From the NCBI RefSeq assembly GCF_002283365.1, contig NZ_MQWD01000001.1, positions 2,465,665 to 2,529,664 of the forward strand: a DNA stretch of 64,000 nucleotides. The letters run 5' to 3'. Position 1 is the stretch's first letter, and every line of letters begins with the position of its first letter. The position numbers and the translations under genes are program-made. Shown here piece after piece: positions 39,902-48,267 of the stretch. The stretch is from Rubrivirga marina. Its GTDB lineage: Bacteria > Bacteroidota > Rhodothermia > Rhodothermales > Rubricoccaceae. Below the pieces are notes generated by a model. That model made no database searches, was not told the origin of the DNA, and saw only the letters and a list, made by a program, of their open reading frames with translations.

Positions 39902-40756
39902 ATGGCACGTGGCAGATGGTGCGTCTCGGCGGGGCGGTGGCTCTTCCTCTGCGTCGTGGCCATGTCCCAGTTCCTCACGCCCCACGCCCAGGCGCAGAAC
40001 GTGGTGCAGCTCCTCCGCGAGCAGCGGCGGGCGGCGCGGGCGGCGGAGGTCGTGGCCGAGCGCGGGGCGCGGCTGGCGGCGAGGCCCCTCGCCGAGCTCG
40101 GCGAGGTCGACCGGTGGACGCGGGCGTTCCTGGCCGTCGAGGCCGCGCGTCAGGCCGAGCGCGACAGCGTCCGCCGCGCCGAGGACGCCAAGGCCGACAG
40201 CCTCATCCGCCTCGCGCAGATGGCGTCGCTGCGGTGGCGGAAGGTCGAGCCTGGCGCGCAGCAGAGCTTCGTCGAGCAGTTCGGCGAGACGTACTGGCAG
40301 GCGGCGATCCCCGGCCCCCGGCTCCTCGTCGACACGGCGGCGACGGACCTCCTGCGGGGTCGCCTCCAGGCCGCCTTCGGCGACCCGACGCGCAACGGCG
40401 ACGCCCGCGAGCGCCACGGCTACGGCGGCTCCGAGTTCGTCCAGTTCGAGTACTGGTTCGTCGTCAACGACTCGATCCCGCTCCTCGCGCTCGACGTCGA
40501 CGGGCCGTTCGGGCACGGGCTCTTGGTGGCCAGCGACGAGCGCTACGCGGGGCTCCTCCGCCCGATCAAGGCCGACCTCTCGGCCCGCCTCGAGGCCGCC
40601 CGCCGGCCCGACCCGTGGCTCGACTACTACCACTCGTACGAGCGCCAGGCGTGGTACCGGACCGGCTACAACGGCGTCGAGCGGTTCACCGTCGAGGTCC
40701 GCCCGCCTCGGTGGAGCCGCCAGCCGCCTACCGACCGCTGGATCATCCACCGCTAG
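39902..40756 (+). CDS. Exported protein of unknown function
   Basis: 284 aa; ATG at 39902 (or 39887). Hydrophobic signal WLFLCVVAMSQFLTPHAQA-Q. A helical stretch (~30-110, rich in Arg/Ala/Glu: LLREQRRAARAAEVV) is followed by an alpha/beta part with FVEQFGETYWQAAIPG, FVQFEYWFVVNDSIPLL, and a C-terminal DYYHSYERQAWYRTGYN and WIIHR. No known family was recognised. It sits between lepA and the signal peptidase genes and is probably secreted to the periplasm. Confidence 0.75.
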   Translation: MARGRWCVSAGRWLFLCVVAMSQFLTPHAQAQNVVQLLREQRRAARAAEVVAERGARLAARPLAELGEVDRWTRAFLAVEAARQAERDSVRRAEDAKADSLIRLAQMASLRWRKVEPGAQQSFVEQFGETYWQAAIPGPRLLVDTAATDLLRGRLQAAFGDPTRNGDARERHGYGGSEFVQFEYWFVVNDSIPLLALDVDGPFGHGLLVASDERYAGLLRPIKADLSARLEAARRPDPWLDYYHSYERQAWYRTGYNGVERFTVEVRPPRWSRQPPTDRWIIHR

Positions 40757-40827
40757 CGCGTAGGCGTGGGGCCGCCCGGCGCGTCGCCCGCAACTCCGCC
40801 CGCGCCCCCCGTACTGCGCCCCGCGCC

Positions 40828-40835
40828 TAGCTTCC
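40828..40835 (+). promoter_or_regulatory. -7 box TAGCTTCC
   Basis: TAGCTTCC lies 17 nt before the chosen GTG at 40853; the frame continues upstream, and this box helped decide the start. Confidence 0.35.
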
Positions 40836-40852
40836 CGGTTTCCCCCCAGCCC

Positions 40853-41950
40853 GTGCCGACGCCCGACCGCTCCCGTTCGTCCCGCAGCGCCCGACGCTCC
40901 GAGCGGCCCCCCAAGCCGACGTTCCGCGAGAACGTGTGGTACTGGGTCAAGGCCATCGCGGCCATCCTCCTCATCCGGGCGTTCATCGGCGAGCCGTACC
41001 GGATCCCGTCGGAGTCCATGGAGGACACGCTCCTCGTGGGCGACTTCCTCATCGTCTCGAAGCTCCACTGGGGGCCGCGGACGCCCGAGACGATCGGGAT
41101 CCCGGTGACGCAGATTTACCTGCCGGGCCTCCGCTTCCCGCAGGTCCGGCTGCCGGGCTTTACCGAGCCCGACCGCGGCGACGTCGTCGTGTTCAACTAC
41201 CCGGCCTCGGTCGACGTCGAGCGGGGGACGATCCCGTCGACCGTCCCGATCGAGCGACGGGCGCCCTACATCAAGCGGCTCATGGCGCTCCCGGGCGACA
41301 CCCTCGCGGTGTTCGACAAGGTCCTCCACGTCAACGGGACGCCGATGCCGCTGGCGCCCACCATGAAGCAGCGCTGGACGGCGTACGCGCGGGGCGACAC
41401 GCGGCCCAACGTCCGCCAGCTCGAGGAGATGGGGATCGACCTGCTCGTCGGCAGCGACCGGCAGGCGGAGGGCGGGGGGCGCGCGTTCGACGTGTTCGCC
41501 ACGCCGCCCGAGGTCGAGGCCCTCACGGCCGACCCCCTCGTCGACCGCGTCGAGCCGTTCATCCTCCGCGAGGACGTCGTGGACCAGACCTACGGCGCGA
41601 ACCCCGACCACGTCCCGCCGCGCGTGGTCCCGGCCGCCGGCATGACCATCCGGCTCGACGACACGACGCTCCCGATCTACGGCGAGGCGATCGCGCGCCA
41701 CGAGGGCCGCCGCCTGGAGCGCGGGCCCGACGGCGGCGTTCTCCTAGACGGTGCCCCGGCCGACACCTACACGTTCGAGCAGGACTACTACATGGCGATG
41801 GGCGACGCGCGAGACAACTCGGTCGACAGCCGGTACTGGGGCTTCGTGCCGCACTCGCACCTCATCGGGAAGGCCGTGTTCACGTTCCTCTCCTTCAAGG
41901 GCGAGTTCCCGTTCGTGCGGCCGTCGCGGTTCTTCCGGCCGATCCCGTAG
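40853..41950 (+). CDS. lepB: Signal peptidase I (first of two)
   Basis: 365 aa. Removes signal peptides of exported proteins at the periplasmic face of the inner membrane. One N-terminal membrane anchor (VWYWVKAIAAILLIRAFI), catalytic Ser55 in PSESMEDTLL and Lys141 in APYIKRLMALPGD, then GDARDNSVDSRYWG near the end. The protein has a long insertion between the Lys and the last box, typical of Bacteroidota enzymes. It overlaps the second copy (TAGTG). Confidence 0.93.
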   Translation: MPTPDRSRSSRSARRSERPPKPTFRENVWYWVKAIAAILLIRAFIGEPYRIPSESMEDTLLVGDFLIVSKLHWGPRTPETIGIPVTQIYLPGLRFPQVRLPGFTEPDRGDVVVFNYPASVDVERGTIPSTVPIERRAPYIKRLMALPGDTLAVFDKVLHVNGTPMPLAPTMKQRWTAYARGDTRPNVRQLEEMGIDLLVGSDRQAEGGGRAFDVFATPPEVEALTADPLVDRVEPFILREDVVDQTYGANPDHVPPRVVPAAGMTIRLDDTTLPIYGEAIARHEGRRLERGPDGGVLLDGAPADTYTFEQDYYMAMGDARDNSVDSRYWGFVPHSHLIGKAVFTFLSFKGEFPFVRPSRFFRPIP

Positions 41951-43032
41951 TGGAGCCGCCGTCCGACGACGCGCCCCGGCCCCCCGAGGCGGACGGCCTC
42001 GGGGAGACGACCGGCACGGCCGAGCCGTTGGAGGCGCCCATGGACGCCGCCGCCCCGACCGTCGAGACCGCCCCGTCGCCGACGAGCGCCGCGTCGCTCG
42101 GCGGCTGGGTCCGCGTGGTCGGGGGCGCCGTCCTCTTCGCGCTCGTCCTCCGCGTGCTCGGGTTCGCGGCCTACCGGATCCCGTCGACGTCGATGGAGGA
42201 CACGCTCCTCGTGGGCGACTTCGTGCTGATCTCGAAGGTCCACTACGGCCCGCGCGTGCTCGGCGAGCGGCTCCCGGGCCTCGACGACCCCGACCGCGGC
42301 GACGTCATGGTGTTCAACTACCCGCCGAGCCTCGACCCGGAGATCGGGCGGCGGACGCCCTACATCAAGCGCGTCGTGGGACTCCCGGGCGACACGCTCT
42401 CGATCCGCGGGAAGACGCCCTACGTAGGCGGCGAGGCCGTGCCGACGCCGCGCCGTGGCCGGCGCCTCTGGGCCTTCGAGGGGCGGATCCCGCCGGCCGA
42501 CTCGTTGGAGGCGCTCGGGCTGGGAGGCCGCGTTCAGCGGGCGGGGCCGGGCCGGTGGGTGGCCTCGGCGACCGAGCGCCAAGCCGAGCGGCTCGGGTTC
42601 TCGGAGGGCGTCGAGTCGCTCCAGCCGTACGTCCGCCCGGGCGGCGACGGGAGCGCGGCGTTCCCGGCCGCCAACCGGTTCAGCCTCGACGAGTACGGCC
42701 CGGTCGTGGTGCCCGCGCGGGGCGCGACGGTCCGCCTCGACGACGCCTCGTGGCCGGTCGTGCGGACGGTCATCGAGCGGTTCGAGGGCCACACCGTCGA
42801 GCGGACGGCGACGGGGTTTTTGATCGACGGCCGCCCGGCGGAGACGTACACGTTCGGGCAGGACTACTACTTCGTCCTCGGCGACAGCCGCGACGACTCG
42901 GCCGACAGCCGGACGTGGGGGTTCGTCCCGTTCGACCACGTCATCGGGAAGGCCGTCGGGGTGTACTTCTCGTGGGACGACGAGGCGGGGCGCCCGCGGT
43001 GGGAGCGGATCGGGCGCGGGGTGGGGGAGTAG
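41950..43032 (+). CDS. lepB: Signal peptidase I (second of two)
   Basis: 360 aa, GTG start sharing one base with the first gene's TAG. The N-terminus is Pro/Glu-rich and precedes the anchor (VVGGAVLFALVLRVLGF). Catalytic Ser81 in PSTSMEDTLL and Lys140 in TPYIKRVVGLPGD, and the GDSRDDSADSRTWG box near the end, are present, so both peptidases look active. They are probably tandem-duplication products that have diverged in the middle (~160-300). Confidence 0.93.
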   Translation: MEPPSDDAPRPPEADGLGETTGTAEPLEAPMDAAAPTVETAPSPTSAASLGGWVRVVGGAVLFALVLRVLGFAAYRIPSTSMEDTLLVGDFVLISKVHYGPRVLGERLPGLDDPDRGDVMVFNYPPSLDPEIGRRTPYIKRVVGLPGDTLSIRGKTPYVGGEAVPTPRRGRRLWAFEGRIPPADSLEALGLGGRVQRAGPGRWVASATERQAERLGFSEGVESLQPYVRPGGDGSAAFPAANRFSLDEYGPVVVPARGATVRLDDASWPVVRTVIERFEGHTVERTATGFLIDGRPAETYTFGQDYYFVLGDSRDDSADSRTWGFVPFDHVIGKAVGVYFSWDDEAGRPRWERIGRGVGE

Positions 43033-43079
43033 GTCCAGGCGCCCCGCGCCGGCTCGTGGTCGCTCACGGGATGGAGCGA

Positions 43080-43136
43080 GTCACTACATTCGGTGACTGT
43101 CGTCAGATCTGGTGACGGATCACTAGACGTAGTGAC
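43080..43136. promoter_or_regulatory. Cluster of GTGAC/GTCAC half-sites, candidate operator
   Basis: GTCACTAC (43080-43087) is mirrored by GTAGTGAC (43129-43136). GTGAC recurs at 43093, 43112 and 43132, i.e. at 19 and 20 bp steps (about two helical turns), and CACTA-gacg-TAGTG forms an inner hairpin (43121-43134). It lies 28 nt upstream of the lipoprotein gene at 43164 and looks like a multi-site operator. Confidence 0.45.
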
Positions 43137-43163
43137 CTGCCCCGCCGCCGAATTGCTGCTTAT

Positions 43164-43778
43164 ATGGCCTCTCCTCACATAAAGTATCTAGCACTCGTTG
43201 CCGCGATGATGTTCGCGGTTTTTGTCAGCTGTGCCTCGCCGGACGATCAGGTGCCAGCCCCGAAAGCGCCGATGTCCGAGCCTTCCGAAACGGAAACCTC
43301 TGCGGCGGAGGTGGGGCACTCGGCCTTCGCTGAACCTGAACGTCTGTGCCTCGCATTGGAGGACGAGGGGCTTCCACCTGCGCTCTCGCCTACTTGGAAG
43401 CGGTTTGAGGGCGACACCAAGTATTCCTGCGTCGCGGACGACCTCGAAGTGACGCCGGGCGGCTACAACTACGTCGGTGACGTCCCGAACGTGATTGAGT
43501 ACTACGCCGAGTCTGACACGGCAGACCGCGTGGACCTGTTCAGTTTGACGGCGAGCATCTTCAACGAGCAACAGGCAGGCCCGGTAGTGTCTCGCTTTCA
43601 GGAGTTGACCCAGACCCTCTTCGAGCGGCTCAATCTCCCGATGCCTGACGGACTCTCCGCCGCGATTGATCGGGGCCAGTCCGACACCTTCAACATGGAG
43701 TATGGGACGGTGGCGCTTACCCGCGAGTCTTACAACATGGGGCACGGGCTGGTGGTAAGAGTTGATAGGGCGGAGTAG
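43164..43778 (+). CDS. Lipoprotein of unknown function, atypical composition
   Basis: 204 aa; a hydrophobic N-terminus ends FAVFVSC (lipobox-like). The mature part (EPERLCLALEDEGLPPALSP, WKRFEGDTKYSCVADD, YYAESDTADRVDLFSLTASI, LTQTLFERLNLPMPDG) resembles no family I recognise. It has about 55-60% GC by eye, well below its neighbours, and uses codons (e.g. AAG/TTC/ACA mixes) unlike the surrounding genes, consistent with recent acquisition. Start alternatives: ATG 43164 or 43206. Confidence 0.72.
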   Translation: MASPHIKYLALVAAMMFAVFVSCASPDDQVPAPKAPMSEPSETETSAAEVGHSAFAEPERLCLALEDEGLPPALSPTWKRFEGDTKYSCVADDLEVTPGGYNYVGDVPNVIEYYAESDTADRVDLFSLTASIFNEQQAGPVVSRFQELTQTLFERLNLPMPDGLSAAIDRGQSDTFNMEYGTVALTRESYNMGHGLVVRVDRAE

Positions 43779-43813
43779 TCCCTAAAAGCGCTAACGGTCC
43801 TCGGTCCACCGCC

Positions 43814-43887
43814 GCCCAAAGCGTCGGCGCATGACCGCGCCCGAGACCCCGACCCCGCCCGCCTCGGGCCCGAGGCGGAGGGATTGG
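43814..43887 (+). pseudogene. Truncated 5' copy of the 44566 gene (direct repeat 1)
   Basis: 74 bp match 44549-44622 with about 8 mismatches, including an ATG at 43831 and the first 18 or so codons (MTAPETPTPPAS). After that the frame has no resemblance to the full gene. It carries a 20-bp palindrome (43859-43878). It is probably the remnant of a duplication or of an insertion that separated a gene from a copy of its 5' end. Confidence 0.75.
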
Positions 43888-43994
43888 GCGGGAGATTTCG
43901 TCAAGCCGAACTCTCTCGGCCCACCGTCGCTCGCTGCACATCGGCAACCGAACGCGACGGCAGGTCGTTGCAATGAACGGCACCTCCCGCTCTC

Positions 43995-44204
43995 ATGGAC
44001 CGCCAGCAGATCGTTACCCGCGACCCCGAGGTCATGAACGGCGCCCTCGTCTTCGCCGGGACCCGCGTGCCCGTCGAGATCCTGATCCAGCATCTCGCGG
44101 CCGGCGACAGCATCGACAAGTTCCTGGATGACTTCCCCTCGGTCAGCCGTGAGCAGACGGTCGGCTACCTCGAGATGACGCTGCACGAGGCCGAGGCGGC
44201 GTGA
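43995..44204 (+). CDS. DUF433 antitoxin
   Basis: 69 aa. The DUF433 motif is complete: RDPEVMNGALVFAGTRVPVEIL and DSIDKFLDDFPSVS, ending LEMTLHEAEAA. DUF433 proteins are DNA-binding antitoxins usually paired with a PIN-like toxin, which is exactly what follows here in a 4-bp overlap (GTGA). The pair lies between two direct copies of a neighbouring gene's 5' end. Confidence 0.92.
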   Translation: MDRQQIVTRDPEVMNGALVFAGTRVPVEILIQHLAAGDSIDKFLDDFPSVSREQTVGYLEMTLHEAEAA

Positions 44205-44524
44205 GAGCGCTGTTGGACGAGAACATACCGAGGGCGCTTATCCGGTTGTTCGCGCCCGAGGTCGACGCGTGGACGGTCCCGCAGTGCGGCTGGAGCGGGC
44301 TGACGAACGGGAGGCTACTCACCACCGCGTCGGCGGAGTTCGATGTGTTCATCACGACGGACCAGGGTATCCCGCACCAACAGAACCTGAGCCGGTACGA
44401 GATCGGGATCGTGCTGATGGAGGCCAGAAGCAACCGCTTCGAGGATCTCGCGCCGCTAGTGCCGGAGGTGAAAGCACGGGTCGGGTCGGTCGCTCCGGGC
44501 ACCGTGCTCCGCGTGGCCGTGTAG
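44201..44524 (+). CDS. DUF5615 PIN-like toxin
   Basis: 107 aa, GTG start overlapping the antitoxin stop. The PIN-like (Mut7-C-like) acidic residues are visible in RALLDENIPRAL (Asp, Glu) and VFITTDQGIPHQ (Asp), with a LMEARSNRF segment. It should be an RNase toxin neutralised by the DUF433 protein. Confidence 0.9.
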   Translation: MRALLDENIPRALIRLFAPEVDAWTVPQCGWSGLTNGRLLTTASAEFDVFITTDQGIPHQQNLSRYEIGIVLMEARSNRFEDLAPLVPEVKARVGSVAPGTVLRVAV

Positions 44525-44548
44525 CCCGCTGCCCCTCTGTCCGGCGTC

Positions 44549-44622
44549 GCCCGTAGCTTCGGCGCATGACCGCGCCCGAGACCCCGACCCCGCCCGCCTC
44601 GTCGCCGAGGCGGTGGGACTGG
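44549..44622 (+). repeat. Direct repeat 2: 5' end of the membrane-protein gene
   Basis: Matches 43814-43887 at 735-bp spacing. It contains the start of the intact gene and a CCGCCTCG-tcgc-CGAGGCGG hairpin (44594-44613) inside its coding sequence. The toxin-antitoxin pair is located between the two copies. Confidence 0.75.
44554..44561 (+). promoter_or_regulatory. -7 box TAGCTTCG
   Basis: TAGCTTCG lies only 4 nt before the ATG at 44566, which would make the transcript nearly leaderless. The degraded copy at 43814 has AAAGCGTCG at this place, i.e. the box is lost there. Confidence 0.35.
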
Positions 44623-45366
44623 CGGCGCGGCGTGAAGTGGTTCGGCGCCGAGTTCCTGGTCGTCGTGACCGGCGTCCTCGTCGCGCTCGGCGTCGGCGCG
44701 TGGTGGCAGGGGCGCCAGGACGCCGAGACCGAGCGGGCCTACCTCCGCCAGCTCGCCGCCGACCTCCGCGAGACCGAGGCCGCCGCGACCCAGGCCGACG
44801 CCTACCTCCGCCCGGTGGACCGCGCCGGCAGCCTCCTCTGGCTCGCCTTCTACGAGGCCCCGCCGCCGCCGCGCGACTCGCTCCTCGCCTGGGCGGAGCG
44901 CTCGCTCTGGACCTCGTCGGTCCGCCCCGTCCTCGGCACGGCCGAGGCGCTCGTGGCCACCGGCGACCTCGCCCTCATCCGCGACGACTCGCTCCGCACG
45001 GCCGTCACGGCCTACCTCGAGACCACGCGCGGCCGGCTCTACGACCACGAGCAGTTCGACCGCGTCTGGGCCGGCGCCGAGCGCCGGATGCGCCGCCACA
45101 TCGACCCCACGGAGAGCGCGCTGACGCTCTACGAACCGGCCGTGCTCGACACGTTCCTCACCCAGATGGGCGTCCCCGAGGCCGACCTCGCCGGCCTCGA
45201 CGTCCCGTTCCCATTCGACGCTGCCGCGTTCCTCGGCGACGGCGAGGCGCTGCAGGACGCCTTCGAACTGGCCAACGCCAAGCGGAACCTCCTGACCGTC
45301 CGCCGCGCGATGCGGGACGATGCCCGGAGCCTCCGCCAGCGCGTCGAGGCGGAGCTGGGGGAGTGA
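44566..45366 (+). CDS. DUF6090-like membrane-anchored protein
   Basis: 266 aa. A short Pro/Thr-rich N-terminus (partly encoded by a repeat) is followed by one membrane span FLVVVTGVLVALGVGAWWQG and then a long helical periplasmic part (ETERAYLRQLAADLRETEAA, a coiled-coil-like stretch, RSLWTSSVRPVLGTAEALVA). The layout matches DUF6090-family proteins of Bacteroidota, which have unknown function and often lie in accessory regions. The ATG lies within the second direct repeat. Confidence 0.78.
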   Translation: MTAPETPTPPASSPRRWDWRRGVKWFGAEFLVVVTGVLVALGVGAWWQGRQDAETERAYLRQLAADLRETEAAATQADAYLRPVDRAGSLLWLAFYEAPPPPRDSLLAWAERSLWTSSVRPVLGTAEALVATGDLALIRDDSLRTAVTAYLETTRGRLYDHEQFDRVWAGAERRMRRHIDPTESALTLYEPAVLDTFLTQMGVPEADLAGLDVPFPFDAAAFLGDGEALQDAFELANAKRNLLTVRRAMRDDARSLRQRVEAELGE

Positions 45367-45437
45367 CTCCGGAGCCGGCGCTGAACCACCCGCTGGCGGT
45401 ATCGTAAACGGCATCGGTGCCTCCGTCCCAACGTCTC

Positions 45438-45641
45438 ATGACGCCCTCCATCCCCAAGAGCAAGATCGTCGCAGCCATTCAGAGCCTGCCGGAGGACGCG
45501 ACCGTCGAAGACGCCATCGAGCGGTTGCTCTTCCTCAGTCGGATTGAGGAGGGACTGAACCAGGCGGCGCGGGGTGAGACGATCCCTCACGAGGAGGTCC
45601 GACGCCGGCTCGAGGCGAAGATGGGGGCATGGCGGACGTAG
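45438..45641 (+). CDS. RelB/ParD-like antitoxin
   Basis: 67 aa. Compact protein KSKIVAAIQSLPEDATVEDAI... with EEGLNQAARGETIPHEEVRRRL, the familiar layout of prevent-toxin antitoxins paired with ParE/RelE toxins. It overlaps the toxin gene by 13 bp. The upstream in-frame start at 45417 is less likely. Confidence 0.85.
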   Translation: MTPSIPKSKIVAAIQSLPEDATVEDAIERLLFLSRIEEGLNQAARGETIPHEEVRRRLEAKMGAWRT

Positions 45642-45940
45642 TCTGGACTCCGAGGGCATATGCAGACCTGGAGGCGATCGGCGACTACCACGCCCTGACG
45701 TCGCCGGGCTATGCGGAAGCCCTCGTCCGAAGACTCCTGCGTGCGACGGACCGGCTTGGGACATTTCCCGAGTCCGGCCGCGTCGTGCCTGAGATCGGTG
45801 ACGACAGCATGCGCGAGGTGATCCATCGCAACTACCGCATCGTCTACATGATGTTGTCGGACGAGGAGCGGGTCGAGGTTCTGACCGTGTTCCACGCGTC
45901 GCGCCAGTTCGGATCGGCGTCGGGCGACGCCGATCCGTAA
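45629..45940 (+). CDS. RelE/ParE-family toxin
   Basis: 103 aa. VVWTPRAYADLEAIGDYHAL, PESGRVVPEIGDDSMREVIH and NYRIVYMMLSDEERVEVLTV with VFHASRQF at the end follow the ParE/RelE fold. It is probably an mRNA- or gyrase-targeting toxin neutralised by the upstream protein. The second toxin-antitoxin pair in 2 kb. Confidence 0.9.
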   Translation: MADVVWTPRAYADLEAIGDYHALTSPGYAEALVRRLLRATDRLGTFPESGRVVPEIGDDSMREVIHRNYRIVYMMLSDEERVEVLTVFHASRQFGSASGDADP

Positions 45941-45964
45941 GCCAGCGCGTCGAGTGCCCGTGCG

Positions 45965-48100
45965 TCAGACCATCCCGACCCGCTTGCGCCAGACCCACTC
46001 GACGGTCAGCAGCGCGAGGGCCACGACAAGGAGCCACCAGAAGTCGAGGAGCGGCGTCTCGTCTTCGCGCACGAGCGGGCGGTCTTCGAGGGCGCCCGCT
46101 TCGCGGAGGCCGCGGACGAACTGGCCGAGCGAGTCGAGCCCGACGACGGCGCCGCCGGAGCGGAGCGCGACCTGCCGCATGAGCGCCGGGTCGGCCCCCG
46201 GCTCGCGGAACTCGGCCGCCAGCCTCCCGACGCCGAACGTGCCGCGGTCGCTCCCGAGGCGGGCGCCGCCGCGGGTGGCCTCGGCCGTGAACGCGTACGA
46301 GCCGGGCGGGCGGACGCCGAGGTCGGCGACGTAGCGGCCGTTGCCGAGCGGGCGCATCGTCGCGCGCTCGACGCCGCCGCTCGGCGTGCGGACGGTCAGC
46401 TCGAGGCGGGCGTCGTCGATGGGCGCGAGGGCCTCGCCGTAGACCTGGCCCGTGAACGTGACCCGGTCGCGCTCGCCGAAGAGCGCCCGGTCGGGGCGGA
46501 CGCGGACGGGCCGGCGGTCGCGCGTGGCCGTCGTCCAGCGGACGAGCCGGTCGACGAGGCCGGCGTAGGCCCCGCGGAGGTCGTCGAGGTCGTCGGGGAG
46601 CGTCCGCCAGCGCCACGAGCCGGCGCCGAGGAGGGCCGCCGAGCGGACGTCGCCGTTCTGGCGGAGCGCGAGGAGCGGCGCGTCGAGCACGGTCCCGCCG
46701 CGGCGGACGGTCGCGAGCACGCGGCCGCCGGGCTGGAGCGCCCAGCGCGTCGGCGAGGCGGCGATGGGGGGGAGGGCGCCGAGGCGGTCGGGCGGCACGC
46801 CGAGCCCGTCGAGGACTGGGTGCGCCTCGCCGGCGGCCGTCGGGGCGAGCTGGACCTCGACGCCGCCGCCGCGGACGGCGTCGGGCGCGACCGGCAGCAC
46901 GTCGCCGAACGTCCGCCCGAGGCGGGCGAGGTCGGTCCCGGTCGTCATGACAAAAAGAGCCGGGAGGCCGCCCGCGACGGCCTCGGCGAGCCGCTGGGCC
47001 TGGCCGGGGTCGGCGGCGGCGCCCGGGTAGCCGGCGAGCACGAGGAGGTCGTAGCCGCCGAGCGCGTCGGGAAGCGCGCCCTCGTAGAACTGGCCCGGCG
47101 ACCGCTGCGTGCGGACCGTGAGGTCCACGGAGTCGTCGGCGTCGAGGACGGCGCGGAGGGCGGCGAGGTCGGGGCTCGGCCCTGCGGACACCATCAGGAC
47201 GCGGCGGTCGTCGTCGAGCACGCGGACCGTGAGCGTCCGGCTGTTGTTGCGCGTCGTCGCCTCGCCCGCCAGCGGCCCGACGGTCACGGTGTAGCGGTAC
47301 ACGCCGGGCGCCGTCGGCGTGATCGTGAGGTCGGCCGTCGCCTCGGCGCCGTCGCCCGGCACGGTGATCGTCTCGCGCGTGATGATGCGGCCATTCGAGG
47401 CGACGGTCACCGCCGCCGACTCGCCGCTGAAGCCGGTCGCCCGGACGCCGGCCTGGATCGGGAGCGGGCTCCCCACGCGCGCCACGTCGTTCGTCACGGC
47501 CCGCTCCAGCCGCACGTCGCGCGACGAGAGGCTGTCGCCGGCGACGGCCGTGTAGATCGGGACGGAGAACCGCTCGGCGAGGTACGCCGGGTTGCGCCCG
47601 TCGGTCACGCGCCCGTCAGAGACCAGGACGACGCCACGGAGGTTGCGCCCGGCGAAGTCCGTCTCGACGCGGGCGAGGGCGGCGGCGAGGTCGGTCCGCT
47701 CGCCGGCGAAGGCGAGGCTGTCGCCGGGCAGGTCCGTGCCGGCCGGCGCGGCGTCGCCCGAGAACCGGTAGAACCGGAGCGCCGCGTCGTCGGGGAGGCC
47801 GTCGACGGCCTGGCGGACGGCCGCGGCGGGCGGGCCGGCCCCGAGGCGGAGGCTCTCGCTGTCGTCGACGAGGACGGCCAGCAGCGGCGGCTCGCCGGTC
47901 CGCGTGATGCGCCGCCACACGGGGTCGAACAGGAGGACGAGCACCAAAAAGAGCGCGGCGAACCGGAGGGCGGCCAGACCGACGCGGCGCCCGCCCGAGA
48001 CGGTCGGCGTGCTCCGCCCATAGCTCCACCACGCGAACGCCGCGGCCACGACGGCGCTGACGGCCAGCACGACGGGCGAGACGGCGAAGGTGAGATCCAC
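45965..48100 (-). CDS. Large VWA-type membrane protein (BatA/B-like)
   Basis: 711 aa. Two N-terminal membrane spans (LAVSAVVAAAFAWWSYG; LAALRFAALFLVLVLLF) and one at the C-terminus (FWWLLVVALALLTVEWVW) flank a large extracytoplasmic part. A VWA-like core with a partial MIDAS (VLVDDSESLRLG) and VVLVSDGRVTDGRNP lies at ~70-185, followed by an Ig-like region and a GATase-like region (LLVLAGYPGAAADPGQAQR). Similar proteins are annotated as VWA-domain or hypothetical membrane proteins in Bacteroidota. The function is unknown. It is transcribed away from the ParE toxin. Confidence 0.8.
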   Translation of the reverse strand: MDLTFAVSPVVLAVSAVVAAAFAWWSYGRSTPTVSGGRRVGLAALRFAALFLVLVLLFDPVWRRITRTGEPPLLAVLVDDSESLRLGAGPPAAAVRQAVDGLPDDAALRFYRFSGDAAPAGTDLPGDSLAFAGERTDLAAALARVETDFAGRNLRGVVLVSDGRVTDGRNPAYLAERFSVPIYTAVAGDSLSSRDVRLERAVTNDVARVGSPLPIQAGVRATGFSGESAAVTVASNGRIITRETITVPGDGAEATADLTITPTAPGVYRYTVTVGPLAGEATTRNNSRTLTVRVLDDDRRVLMVSAGPSPDLAALRAVLDADDSVDLTVRTQRSPGQFYEGALPDALGGYDLLVLAGYPGAAADPGQAQRLAEAVAGGLPALFVMTTGTDLARLGRTFGDVLPVAPDAVRGGGVEVQLAPTAAGEAHPVLDGLGVPPDRLGALPPIAASPTRWALQPGGRVLATVRRGGTVLDAPLLALRQNGDVRSAALLGAGSWRWRTLPDDLDDLRGAYAGLVDRLVRWTTATRDRRPVRVRPDRALFGERDRVTFTGQVYGEALAPIDDARLELTVRTPSGGVERATMRPLGNGRYVADLGVRPPGSYAFTAEATRGGARLGSDRGTFGVGRLAAEFREPGADPALMRQVALRSGGAVVGLDSLGQFVRGLREAGALEDRPLVREDETPLLDFWWLLVVALALLTVEWVWRKRVGMV

Positions 48101-48198
48101 AGTGTGAGCGAGAGGAGGCGAGCGAAACGGAGAGAGGCGGTCGTCAGTGCGCCGGTCGGCCAGTCGTCGGTACGTCGGCCCTCAGCGTGCCGGTGGGT

Positions 48199-48218
48199 CC
48201 GCCTCGGCGTCGAGGCGG
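48199..48218. repeat. GAGGCGG-type hairpin
   Basis: CCGCCTCG-gcgt-CGAGGCGG, perfect 8-bp arms, identical in core to 17100-17119. It lies beyond the stop of the minus-strand cytidine deaminase, 50 nt away. Confidence 0.7.
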
Positions 48219-48267
48219 GTGGGGTCGGCTCAACGGCGCACCGACGACTGGCGCACGGAACACCGAC

